From Atherix ibis (lineage: Eukaryota; Arthropoda; Insecta; Diptera; Athericidae), in NCBI GenBank assembly GCA_958298945.1, contig OY282605.1:2565811-2629810 (forward strand): DNA of 64,000 nucleotides. The letters are read 5' to 3'. The position numbers and the translations under genes were made by a program. Numbering within the stretch: the stretch's first letter is position 1; every line of letters begins with the position of its first letter. Shown in pieces: positions 36,976 to 48,599 of the stretch. Below the pieces are notes generated by a model. The model did not search any database, was not told where the DNA came from, and saw only the letters and a program-made list of their open reading frames with translations.

Positions 36976-37445
36976 CGATGTTAAATCAGACATATTTATA
37001 CTGGGTGAACTATTCAATAAATCCAACATTAATATTAAAAAAATGGTTTTGTTTTTTTTAAATTTACCATTTTTTTAACGAAACAAAATGTTTGGAAGGA
37101 TATGAGCATTTTGTCAATTTATAATTAAAAAAAGTGGATCCACTCCAGATATATTAGAATAGAATTATTGATGGCAACAAAAGTTCAATATGAAAGAGTA
37201 TAAAATCAATTTAGTATCCAGCAAATAGTGTGGATGCTGAAAGATATTTTTCAAACCTTAAAGAAACATCCGCGCTCCATGCTTAGTGTTAGTAAATTCT
37301 AATTGGATATTTTATATTTATATAAATGTTTTTTTTTTGTCTTTTTATTTTTCATCTTATATTTTAATTACAAAATATTTGTATGTGTATAATTTTCTAT
37401 TATTTTTTTAATCGTTTTGTTATCTTTAAATTGTATGAGAATGTA

Positions 37446-38907
37446 CAGGGTGCTTTTTCTGTTTGAGGTCGATTTTGTTTGGCCGCCATTTTGGTTTGAA
37501 TGACATTTGTCTGTTGACAGTCGTAGAGAGTGGTTTGACAGTCGTAGAGAGTTGGTTTGGATGATATTTGCCATGCTGTTGGCATGTGACAGTGAGTCGA
37601 TAATAATTTTTTATAGACCATTTAACGCCACTTTTTTGGTGTTAATCATATGCCAAATAAGCCAACCATTTAGCACGTAATGAATAATTTTGAAAATATG
37701 CATACGAGGTCTGTTTAAAAAGTATCGCGAATTTTGAATTTACGCGGGTTACGTATATTCGATTTTCGATTTTTTGTGGCGTTATATTGGTACTCATGTC
37801 TCTCACTTACGCCGACAAGTTCGGCCATTTGAATGTTCAGTTAATTTTTGACAGCTGCTTTGCTTGCACGTGTTTTGGATCGTCTTCGATTTTTTGCCCA
37901 TTGACAGCTGCTTTTTAAACAGACCTCGTACACTGCGAGATAAAGCAAAGGCTGGGCGATAATTAAGCCAAGGTACATCTGAAAAGATTGATGCAGTGAG
38001 GCAGCGTGTTGCTGAATGTCCGGATACCTCTCATCGATTCCGTGCACAAAAATTGGGAATATCTCCATCATGTTTGTTAAAAATTCTCAAAAAAAAAAAT
38101 TGTTTTTTTACCCGTTCAAAATTCAATTGACATAACAGGTGCTAGCAAATGATTATGAACTGGAGTGCTCGCGTTTTACAGCTCGATATAGACTACTAAC
38201 ATTTTTGGAAACAAATCATTATGAGCGACGAAGTACACTTCGACTCGCCTAGCTTTGTTTATAAACAGAATAGCTGCTATTGGGGCACTGAAAACGTTCA
38301 CCTGATACATCAAAGACCACTACACCCTCGTAGAGTAACAGTATGAAGCGGCTTTTGGGCCAATGCTGTAACAGTTACTCAAGACCACTATCGGGATATG
38401 TTAGAACACTCTTTTCTGCCAGAATTAGATCTATTATGCCTACAGAACATGTTGTTCCAACAAGATGGTGCCACATCACACACAGCTTGAGCTACGCTGC
38501 AAATTTTGAGTGAAATTTTTCCCGGCCGAATAATGTCAAAAATTGGTGATATCGACTGACACCCACGATCCACTGATTTGAACCCTCCCGTTTTCTGCGT
38601 ATGGCGGGCGGTACTTGAAGGAAAAGGTATACACTAACAAACCAACCATAACCTCAATGTCTAAGGAAATTAGTTGAAACGAAATTGCTGAAATAACAAC
38701 AGAAATCTGCGAAAATGTTATGAAAACTGTTCTTAAAATAACTCGCCGTTCCGCAGCGGTTAGAGGTGAATATTTTTGACCGACAACATATTCCATACAT
38801 AATGCTAAAGACCTTATAATCAATTAATAAAATATAAATTATGAAATTATATTTAATTTAAAAGTTATTGAGAGAAAACATCAACCTGGAAAATAAAACG
38901 CATCCTG
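37446..38907 (+). mobile_element. DD41D mariner-like element B, with a nested mariner
   Basis: Imperfect inverted termini CAGGGTGCTTTTTCTGTTTG and (minus) CAGGATGCGTTTTATTTTCC, with TA at 37444-37445 and 38908-38909. Plus-strand pieces read [46 protein letters not shown]-like (near 38460) and C-terminal [13 protein letters not shown] sequence. Multiple frameshifts and stops. Excluding the nested insertion (37705-37928) it is about 1.24 kb, close to the size of the 61-kb element. Confidence 0.88.
37705..37928. mobile_element. MITE-like mariner family 1 derivative nested in element B
   Basis: 224 bp: about 195 bp of family 1 5' end (CGAGGTCTGTTTAAAAAGTA...) joined almost directly to a short right terminus (TTTTTAAACAGACCTCG). 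TA flanks both sides (37703-37704, 37929-37930). Removing it restores the element A sequence (ATGTATACACTGGGAGATAA in A versus ATGCATA|CACTGCGAGATAA here). Confidence 0.95.
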
Positions 38908-39520
38908 TAGATGAAAATTTCCTTGTGAAAGTAAGCCACTCTAGCCTACATTTAAGGGTCATTAAATCAGGGCCCAGTGTTCTGTTTTCGAAACTTTCTT
39001 TTTTAAATTGAATTTATAGAACAAATAAACAGTAAGATAAATCAGAAATTATTTTAATTAAAAAAATTACAAATTATCTGAATCAAAAATGTCATTCAAT
39101 TCTCAAACCAATTGGTTCACTGAACAATGTTTTTACCACAGACAAGATAGAAATAAACTTTTAACTATAGAATTATCTTATGCCATCACAAATACTATTG
39201 AACATTTTATTGTTCTAATACTATTGAACATTTTATTGTTAAAAAAAATCTTTAGTTAATCAGATTAGCTAACATTAAGAAATCTTTAGTTAAAAAATAG
39301 TTTAACCTTATAAATCTATGTTATGATATTTTCATATTATAATTGATATTTCTTAATGTTAGCTCAAAATAAGATATTCCAATCTTAATTCTTGTCTAAA
39401 TGTAGTAAAAATTTCGCATTCAATTTTATAATGATAAAATGCAAAATAATAATGCTAAAATTAAAAAGAAAAAATAGATTTTATTTTCCCTTAAGAAAGG
39501 GAAAATTTTTTTATTGAAAT

Positions 39521-41732
39521 ACTAGATGGTATTGAAATTCAAAAAACTGACAATAATCAAAATAATTAATTATTATATAAAGACAAAAAACATTTTATTC
39601 AATAATAAGTTCAGTTTTAAAAAAAAAAACTAATTTTGAATTATTTTATTTATTTTTAACAAATTTAAAAAAAAACTACTTTAACTGCATTTGAAATAAG
39701 GAAAAAATCAAGCAGAAAAATTTTCCATAAAGTCTAGCACTATAGGCGACTATTAAATAAACATAGACGTTAAGAACATGACAGAAACAACCCCACCCTG
39801 CCCAACACCAAAAAAATCATAAAAATGAAAAAGAAAAAATAAATTTTATTGTACGTTAAAAGCAAAAACAAACAAATAAAATTGCTCAAAAATAACGTTA
39901 CATACGAAGTCTGCTCAAAAAGTATCGCGAATTTTGTGTTTTTCAAAAATTATTTATTTGTACAAGAATATTTATTTTGTCTCCCTCAAAGTAATCCCTA
40001 CCAGATATTATACACTTGTGCCAACGTTTTTTCCAATCCTCGAAGCACTTCAAAAAATTATTTTTTGTGATCTTGTTCAGCTCCTCCTTCGATGCCGTCT
40101 TTATCTCCTCAATCGTAGCGTAGCGTCGTTCTTTCATAAGAAAAAGTCACAGGGGGCCAGATCTGGGGAATTCGGTGGCTGCGGCATTATTACTGTGTTG
40201 TTTTTGGCCAAAAATTCGCGCACAAGCAACGATGGGTGAGCAGGGGCGTTATCATGGTGCAAAAGCCAGTTTTTGTTCTTCCACAAATCCGGACGTGTCT
40301 GGCGGATTGCTTCGCACAACTTGCGCATAACTTGTAGGTAATATTCCTTATTGACCGTTCTACCCTGTGTCAAGAACTCATGATGTATCACGCCCCTGCA
40401 ATCGAAGAAAACTGTAAGCAAAACCTTCACATACCACCGAACTTGGGGCGTTTTTTTCGGTCTTGGCCCGTGCGGCACTTCCATTGGGATGATTCAGCTT
40501 TGGTTTCTACGTCATAACCATAAACCCATAATTCGTCACCAGTTATGACCCTCTGGAGCAAATTTGGGTCGTCCCGGACGGAGTCAACAGCTCCTTAGCA
40601 ATGTTAATGCGATACTGTTTTTGGTCGAAATAGAACAATTTTGGTGCGATTTTCGTGGCGACCCGTCTCACGGCCAATCATTGGTTAAAATAGAATAGCA
40701 CGAGCCAATGGATATGTTTAAGTCCTCAGCAACTTCTATAACGGTGATTTGACGATTGGCCAATACTATTTTCTTCACTTCATCAATGTTTTCGTCTGTT
40801 GTTGACGTGCTCGGGCGTCCGGCACGCTTCTCGTCGTTCACATCTTCTCGGCCCTCTGAGAATATTGTGTACCATCGATAAACGTTGCTTCGGTCCAAGG
40901 TAGCTTCACCATATGCCACAGACAAGATTCGGAATGCGTCCGCGCAATTAATTTTGTTTTTCGAACAAAATTTGATACAGATTCTTTGATCCATTTTTTG
41001 GATTGAGCAAAAAACAAAGACGAGCCAAAACACGTGCAAGCAAAGCAGCTGTCAAAAATTAACTGAACATTCAAAATGGCCGAACTTGTCGACATAAGCG
41101 AGAGACATTTGAGAAATTCAAAATTCGCGATATTTTTGAACAGACCTCGTATTTGGGATAAAAATAAATAGCATGAGGTCATTGTTGATTTAATCCTTAC
41201 AACAGCAGAAATGAAACATTACAACAGTACACTAAATAGTATTTAAATTCAAAATTTAACAAAAAAAATGGTGACTATAATCAAAATAATTAATTATTTT
41301 ATAAAGAAAAAAAATAATTTATTCAATAATAAGTTCTGCTATGTTTTGAAAATTAGAATAAAATTATATTTAAAAAAAAACCCTCTAATTTTTAATTGTT
41401 TTATTTATTTTTTAAAATTAAAAAAAAACCACTTAAACTGCATTTAAAATAAGGGAAAAATAAAGCAAACAAATTTTCCATAAAGTCTATCCACAACAAT
41501 TAAATAAACATAGACGTTAAGTTAAGAACGTGACACAAACAAGTGCCAAAAAATATATGATAAAAATGAATTTTTTTATACGTTAAAAGCAAAAGCAAAG
41601 AAAAAACAAATAAAATTGCTCAAAAATAACGTTACATATTTGGGATAAAAATAAATAGCATGAGGTCATCCCATCCATCGTCTGTATTAGAATTGTTGTG
41701 TTGATTTAAACCTTACAACAGCACACATGAAA
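39521..41732. repeat. Tandem duplication; copy 1 split by a mariner, copy 2 empty
   Basis: Copy 1 is 39521-39904 plus 41150-41216; copy 2 is 41231-41732. Shared blocks include ATAATCAAAATAATTAATTA, AAATAAACATAGACGTTAAG, AAATAACGTTACATA and TTTGGGATAAAAATAAATAG. In copy 1 the mariner sits exactly at the TA of TTACATA|TTTGGG, and copy 2 is a paralogous empty site. Confidence 0.93.
39905..41149 (-). mobile_element. Longest mariner family 1 copy, near full length but broken
   Basis: 1245 bp with TA on both sides (39903-39904, 41150-41151). It alone keeps the N-terminus: INCADAFRILSVAYGEATLD, RSNVYRWYTIFSEGREDVND, RAGRPSTSTTDENIDEVKKI and an HTH. Catalytic region: [52 protein letters not shown] (DD34D). 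Frameshifts lie around 40500-40670, and about 27 bases are lost near 40137 before the [17 protein letters not shown] tail. No intact transposase. Confidence 0.95.
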
Positions 41733-43083
41733 TCTTGTTCTGATTTCGTGCCGTTCCTATTTCGTTCTCTTGTTCTCGTTTCATAAACTTTTAATGTGTC
41801 TTTTCACGGTTTTGTCTCAACTCCTTTTTTTTTGTTCGGCTACTTCTTATTCTTGATTTTAATTTTTATTTTATTCTTTTTGAAAAATTTAAGAATATTT
41901 CTTCAAAGAATAAATACGCTATTCTTTTGGTATTAAAAAATGACAATAAATATTATAATATGCCGTCAGCATTAAAATTGGAGAACAAAAAAAAGAACAC
42001 ACAAAAATATTATTTCTTTTAGTAAAAGTTATTTTTTTAAATTTTATGTATGAATTTTTTCTGTATATGTGTGTGTACATAAATAACTTTTGTTTTATTT
42101 GCTAATATTGCATACTGAACAGGTGGACACAGGTAGATATTTTTGTGGTAAAAATATTATATTAAATGATGTGATCACATGTGGAATTTCCAAGAAAGAT
42201 CGATAGAGGGGGGAAGGGGGTAGGAATCTTGTTTAGTCACTCAATTCAGCTAACATTAACGAAAATCTTCATACAATCCAGTTGAAAATAATTTTCATAA
42301 ACACTGCCTTGCCAATGATCGTTACGTACATAATTGCATATGGAAAGTTTTATGTTCACTAGTTTTTGTGCGTGTGTGCGTGAGAATCGTACATTTTTGA
42401 GTAAATATTTATTCTGTATCTCAATGTGAGTAAACAAAACATGCTAATTATTTTGGTAGTCCGTTTTTTTTTCTGCCTGTTTTCGTTATTTTTATTTGGA
42501 TTTTACTTCTCTCTTCCCTCTTCTTGATTAAATGCATTCGAAAGTGTTAATTTTATTATTTACACCAAAAAGTATTTATTGTTAGGTCATTGATGTTTTG
42601 TTGATAAAAAAAAATAATGACAGCAGCAAAAAAAAACAACAACAACAATAAATTGCACTATCATTCCTCCCCTTATAAGTGTGTATAGTTGTTGCATAAA
42701 TTGGCAAATAATAAATATTATATTAACGCTGATGTCAAGTTCAAGTTGAAGTTTTATCTTTATTTTATTTTTGCTCGATTGGAACTTTTTTTTGCATTTC
42801 AATTTAATTTTAATGGAAATAGCAACTAAATTAAAATTTTATTGTAATTTATTCGAATTGTTTTGCCTTTTACCATAATTACTTTGGTTAAAATCAAAGC
42901 TCTTCTTTTATTTTTTTGTAATGGAAATTTTTTTGGGAATCGATTAGGAATTTAAAATTGTGCAAATTTCCTTAAGTAAAAAAAATATTCACTTTCATTA
43001 GAAATGAAATATTAATGAACAAAAAAAACTCTCGATCGAAAAAAAAGTGCATAGAAAAGTCGTGAGACATACTACCACGAGTA
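41733..43083. other. No recognised gene
   Basis: AT-rich with scattered TG-rich stretches (42060-42080, 42365-42390). Short open frames only. Confidence 0.5.
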
Positions 43084-43150
43084 TTTGATGCAACACTAAA
43101 AAGATATTTGCAATTATCTATTGCAAATATCTTTTTATTGTTGCATCAAA
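43084..43150. repeat. 67-bp hairpin between short direct repeats
   Basis: Arms of 31 bases (TTTGATGCAACACTAAAAAG... and its complement) differ at one position around a 5-base centre TATCT. It is bracketed by similar sequences GTCGTGAGACATACTACCACGAG ending near 43083 and GTCGTGGAACATACTACCAGGAG from about 43176. It could be a foldback insertion or a small structured RNA. Confidence 0.92.
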
Positions 43151-43959
43151 ATTATTCTGTTTTTACGTGGCATACCCGTCGTGGAACATACTACCAGGAG
43201 TCTCCTACGACCATAGGAATTGAGATTACGCTCAATCAGCGCACGTACTTAACTGATAGTTAGCAGTCAGTAATCAGTTACAAGCTGATTACTCCAACTG
43301 CTTTTGGTGAGACCCATCCAAACCTCTGCTGCCGCCCCAAGCGGTGACAGCGCCCGAGATATTTGCCAATATCTCCCACCAGCGATCCGCAGATCGTACC
43401 CGCGCTGTGGGTATCATCCACAGCCACCACGTAAATACCGAAGCACCTCTACATAACCGAGCATAGAATGCTATTTCTCGAGCCCCTCGATTCCCGTTGT
43501 ACCAATTTAGATTTTAAGAGTACTAAGGTTTGTACTCCGCTCTCAGAGCTACGGTCAGGAACATTGTAAATTCCTAGTCACCGCTCGGACTTTATTCTGT
43601 ACCATGCACCATAACCCTCACTGGGGAATCATGTGAATTGCAATTTACAATATCACATCGGAACCGCCACAGATCTAATTTTACCACTTGTTAGCTATAT
43701 TTCTTTTTATGTCATCATTGGGATGAGAAGTTGGTATATACTGAACATCCCGCTGCCAGGGCGAAGCATCAGTAATGATTTTATTTTTTTATATTTAAGC
43801 CCGCTTCGTACGACGTTATTTTTTCTGCTTCTATTCTTGTGTGCTGCTATTCCTGGCTGCGGTGCCGACTGCGATACTAGAAATCACGTCACTGCTTGCT
43901 CCACTACTAGTTTCAAAGCAACATTTCAGAAATAGAACTGGTTATATTTTTCTTGCTAC
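43151..43959. other. Less AT-rich stretch of unknown nature
   Basis: 43230-43640 has noticeably higher GC than its surroundings and reads openly for short distances in several frames on both strands. A plus frame at 43633-43935 has a hydrophobic Leu/Phe/Cys-rich middle (FFLLLFLCAAIPGCGADC) but no family I recognise. It might be an eroded retroelement or an exon-containing piece. No function is assigned. Confidence 0.35.
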
Positions 43960-44930
43960 TTTTGCTACTAGTTTTAACAAGAACCAATGAGAAAACATTA
44001 TCTGAATGCGAACAGTTACCACGTTTGAGTGATGAAATAAATTTACCCTTTATACTCTTAGTTAGTCGGTTTGATCCAAAAACGGTGAAAAATGCACGAA
44101 CACACCTGTGGGGGCATATGAGCGTACCTTGGAAATGTTGTGCACATGCACAACTAGTTCAATGGGCAAATTTATCTTATTTTTGAATGATATTAAATTG
44201 TGGATGTCTTCTAAAAACTCTTGAAGCAATATCATGTCTGAATGTAAAACCAACTCTTCATTCCATAACCAAGAATGAAAAAATAGTTTATTGTAAGTTA
44301 AGGTATTTCTTAGCGCGTCAACGCTTTGAATTTACTTAGTTCTTTAACCCAGCCAATGTGTTGCCCTAAAAGCTTATTGATAATAATGGATATGGCGATC
44401 TGATCCCCATAAACTATAAGGTGGTTGTGATTTTTCCCAATAAATTTGGAATTTTTTTCAGTTTATCTTCTCTTAGGAAACTATGGAAAAAAACGATTCC
44501 TAATGGGACCTTTTTAATGTGATAGAACTTCCGATAGAATTATCTATCAAACCAACTAGTCATCTGTCAAAGTTTGTTAATGATATTTAGTATTTATAGC
44601 TGTTATTTAATCATTGATAAACTCACATTTGAAGAACACTTCAATATTATTCAAATATGTCATAACATGGCGTAATCGCTATAACGAAAGAAATTCTACC
44701 AGGCGTATTTCTTGACATTTCGTACGCTGTCGATTGCATATGTCATCCCATAGATTGCTTTTGAAGTTGCAGTGAATCCCACCCTCTGATTGTTTCCATA
44801 TCCTAAAATCCTAACTCTCAGACTAATATTTTTAAGTAGTTGAAAATATTGAGTTTTCTGACATTTATAAGAAAACTCCGCTGGTATCCCTCAGGGATGT
44901 ATTTGCATTCCTAAAAATCTGCTTGTTATC
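43960..44930 (+). mobile_element. Left arm of a long inverted duplication with LINE-like sequence
   Basis: Homologous in inverse orientation to 48830-49745. The plus frame at 43995-44186 reads CEQLPRLSDEINLPFILLVS, RFDP, HLWGHMSVPWKCCAHAQLVQ; the minus frame of the other arm reads the same with substitutions. Near 44690-44905 the sequence resembles a jockey-like RT region in broken form (LDISYAVDCICH-like, FLTFI...IPQGCIC-like). Confidence 0.75.
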
Positions 44931-45154
44931 ATTAAAATAAAAAATTAATAAAAATCATATTATATATAAATGTTCAAAAATTGTTATAAGGAAGAAAATC
45001 ACACAAAACTTAACATATCATAGACCCATCCAGACCCGATATACATAGATGCCTTTGAAGGGAGCGTTGTTAAACACCAGCTGAGTGGTATACTTAACCA
45101 ATTTACAGAACTATGGGTAGTATAATCGGCTGTAAGAAATAAATATAAAAATGG

Positions 45155-45640
45155 TCATGAGTTGGTTATTTTCAGCGAAAGCTTTTGGCAGGGACCCGGT
45201 ACTAAATGAGAACAGACATTGGAATACCATCGCCAAACCGATTTACTCGTCAACCAATCCGAAATTCTCGGGGCATGTGGGAATTTTGGGCAATTAAAGT
45301 TGGCTGGAGAAACACTCCATCGACCAATGATCACAGTTATGATCATACGATCGTGGCGCTATAAAGTGGCCCCTAAGAGACCTTACATACAAACAAACAA
45401 TACGAAATTCTGAATAAGACAATTTCTCAGAATTCGTATTGGCCAGACCGACATAACTCACGACTTTCTTTTCGGTAATCGTGCACATCTCATCTGCCAA
45501 TCCTGTGTCATTCGTCTAAACATTCTACACCTACTGGGCATTTTCTCCTATAGTGGAATTGCTAGATCCAACAACATTCATTCTGTAGTCCTCTCGGTAA
45601 ATTATAATTATTACTTTTTCTCTATTCAAATTAAATGGAA
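45155..45640 (+). mobile_element. Jockey-like LINE RNase H / C-terminal remnant
   Basis: Frames read GHVGILGN (the SHVGIxGNE motif of RNase H domains in non-LTR elements) near 45270, and FLRIRIGQTDITHDFLFG then HLICQSC near 45425-45500. RxGHTxxTHxxLL followed by a Cys pair is typical of the end of jockey-type ORF2. Stops and frameshifts make it a fossil. It may belong with the RT-like sequence in 43960-44930. Confidence 0.75.
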
Positions 45641-46534
45641 AAAATTAAACGCACAAAAATACTTAACCTAACTTTGTCTATTTGATCATTTAAGCCGTTA
45701 TACCTGAGGCGCCAAATGATCGTACGGTTCTGGTGCTTAGATATGTTCTATATCTTCGGGATCTTTCTCACAAACAAACAAAATATTCATTTATAAGGAA
45801 GAATCTTCACACAAAACCTTACAAATGTTCGCAACGAATAATTGCTACAAATTACAAATGTAGGTAAATTCAGTATTTCTTATCTTAAATTTTATGGGCG
45901 TTTTCCATGACAATCAAAATAATTGTTTTTAGATTGCAAAAAAAAAGGTTGTGGACTCTCTTATTTTACACTTTCAGTAAAGTTTTGTTGCAGTTGAGCA
46001 ACGTTGTTCTATGTGATTCCTGCTACTCTATGGAAGGAAAATTATTGCTCCATTTCGTTTTTACTAGTTCCTAACAGATGGCAGCCTCACAAATGTCACC
46101 ATGCTTTCTTTCCGACATTTTTTTCTTCTTTAAATTATATTAAAAAAAAAAACACAATAAAAAAAATTATTTCGAACTATTTTTAAAAAAATTTATTTAA
46201 AGTAAATTTAAAAATTTAAAAGGATTACTTAATAAATATCAAATTCAACGGTTTTGCAATATTTGAAATTATTTTTTAGTTTTAAATTAATTTTATTGTA
46301 CAATATTTCCTGTTATTTTTGCATTTATGAACGTGCTAATAAACTAATAGTTATGCAATTGAATGTATGCAGGCATAAGTGAATTTGTTGACGCTTCTTA
46401 CTTAATCCACAGAGTTATGAGAAACCATTTCGGAACAAAGAGTTTGCCTTTCTATTAGTTGTTAGGAGACCGCGTTATTGGTAAAGGCATCGAGTGAATC
46501 TATGTAAACACGAACAAGTGTATCGGAAAGCTAA
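45641..46534. other. No recognised gene
   Basis: AT-rich, nothing supported. Confidence 0.5.
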
Positions 46535-46860
46535 TTACCTGTAATTTTAGTACGAATCTCCAGTTTCACCGATTTCTACCTGTTTCCGATGATTGAGTGC
46601 GAACTGCACCGCACTTCTGCTATGGCGCTGACCATTCAGACGATTGGATTCTTCGGATCGGTTGGCACGCGAAGCCCCATGGACGCGATGGTGATGGCTA
46701 TTCATACTAAACTGTGCAGACGGTGATCGTTTTCCATTCCTAGATCGGGATCGAATTCCAACCAGAAGACAGTATCGTCTACAAGTGAAATGTACACGCG
46801 TGTTTGCCATACTCGAACGTACTCGTTTCCTTTACGAATGTTGCCATAATTTGTTTTTTT
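46535..46860 (-). other. Exon-like stretch of unknown gene
   Basis: A sharply bounded patch of balanced composition in AT-rich DNA. Read on the minus strand it has an 87-codon frame from 46810 (MANTRVHFTCRRYCLLVGIR, HHHRVHGASRANRSEESNRL) ending in TAA just before a good donor, AAATTACAG|GTAATT at 46539/46538. A second overlapping frame reads VRVWQTRVYISLVDDTVFWL then EFDPDLGMENDH. It is upstream of fusilli and in the same orientation, so it could be a 5' UTR exon of that gene. This is inference only. Confidence 0.3.
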
Positions 46861-48275
46861 GCTCTTTTTCGCTTATTTGTTAGTAATTTTCGTCCATCGA
46901 AAGTTCGATTTAATATAATGAGCTTCTATACAGACGAATAATAGTATCATGCCATTAGATTAGAGAGAAATTACTATGGCAATGGACTTCCTTTTTAAAT
47001 AAAGTCCAAAGTCAGCCTGTGTTTTTTTAGACGAGTTAGACAAGCCAGCTTAACCGGATTCGAACATAATGGTTGTTGGTGGCATTTGCAAACAGGATGC
47101 AAATAAGATTATTTGTTGGCACCTATCACTCACAGGTCATTTGTCAAGATAGCTCGCAAATCACTAGAAATATTCATATTACCAACTCTTCTGTTATTTG
47201 TGTATTATCACTTGGTGCCTACAAATATGCTGAGTATTTTTGTTCAGCTAAAGAATGACTATAATCTGTGATTAATACGCGGGTCAATTTTGTCGTCAAA
47301 GAAATCAACAAAATATGCCACAAATTGTGCACATATAAACTGTATGTAAAAATAGTTACGTTGACCCACTTCACCTAAATTGAAAGAGGAAATTTTCTGT
47401 GATTATAGTTTCCACAAGCGGGTAGTTATTATTTCTCCACTTATTATAGAGTTGAGAAAAATTCTACATGTTCAACCACACATATTTGGTTTGCGGAGTG
47501 ATTTTTATTTTCCTCTTCGTCGTTGCTCTAAAGCAAATGTGAACAATCTGTTTTCGTCAAATTATCATCAATAAAATATTGCAATTTAACAGCAAGAAAT
47601 CCTTTAAAAAATTACAATGCATTAGAAGAATTCGATTTCAATCATAATTATTATTTCGGATGCACTTTTATGTATTTCCAGTTGGCGGTTGCTTTCTAAA
47701 TTTTAAGATGGTTTTTTTATTTTTATTTTATGTTTTCGGGTTAATTGCAATACAAAATATGAAAGTTTGCTGCTAAGCAATTTCATTCGTGTTGGCGAAA
47801 AACAACTTGCATGTCGAGAAACAATTATAATTTATTTATTTAGTTTTTTTGTTTATTGCTAAAAGCTTCAGATTTATAAAATCAATAATAATTATTATTT
47901 ATCAATAGATGTACAAGGATGAACATAGACCGGGTCATTACTATGGTAATTGTGGTGAGGGTATTTCGAATTGAAAATTTCAGTTTTAAATATAGCCACT
48001 TTCGAAGCACTTTATTTAAAAATCGTTTACTTTTTAAAAAGTAAAATCGTTTTTCAACTCTGAATGTAATTCTCAAAATAAGAATTCCTTTGCATAGACA
48101 AAAAAAAAGAACTAGCTAAAAAAAAGAGATTTTTAATTGTTTTTATTGATTGAAAGGGTTAAGATGCTAGGAAAAATGCGAATGGAATTTTTTTATATCG
48201 AGAGATACCCAATTCACGAACAAATGGAACATTTAATTAGATCACAATGGATAACCATGTTATGGCACATAAGAG
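46861..48275. other. No recognised gene
   Basis: AT-rich spacer between the arms of the inverted duplication. No supported coding or repeat features. Confidence 0.5.
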
Positions 48276-48422
48276 GGGGGCATTGCGTTTTGAAAATTAT
48301 TAAAACATTAGCATTTGACAGTCGCGGTTATAGACCGCAACTGTCAAATACCAATCGACAAATGTCATTCAAATCAAAATGGCGGATAAACAAAATCTAC
48401 CTGGAACATAAAAAGCACCCTG
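48276..48422. mobile_element. Short MITE-like derivative of the DD41D element A/B family
   Basis: The right end, read on the minus strand, is CAGGGTGCTTTTTATGTTCC followed by the same subterminal sequence as element B (GACATTTGTCGATTGGTATT compared with element A). The left end GGGGGCATTGCGTTTTGAAA resembles the other terminus. In the middle is a hairpin around ATTTGACAGTCGCGGT. No coding. Confidence 0.65.
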
Positions 48423-48599
48423 CTTTAACCTATTGTCTAGGAATTATAGTAATTGTTTGAAATCACTTCTTTTACTTGTCGTTTGAGGGTTCTAGGATAA
48501 CCGTTTGTCGAATATAAGTCCAACGTAAGGCGCGCTCATTTTTTGTGGAATATTAATGCCATTTAGGGTTATGTCAGGAATCTAATCTCGGCAGAGTGT

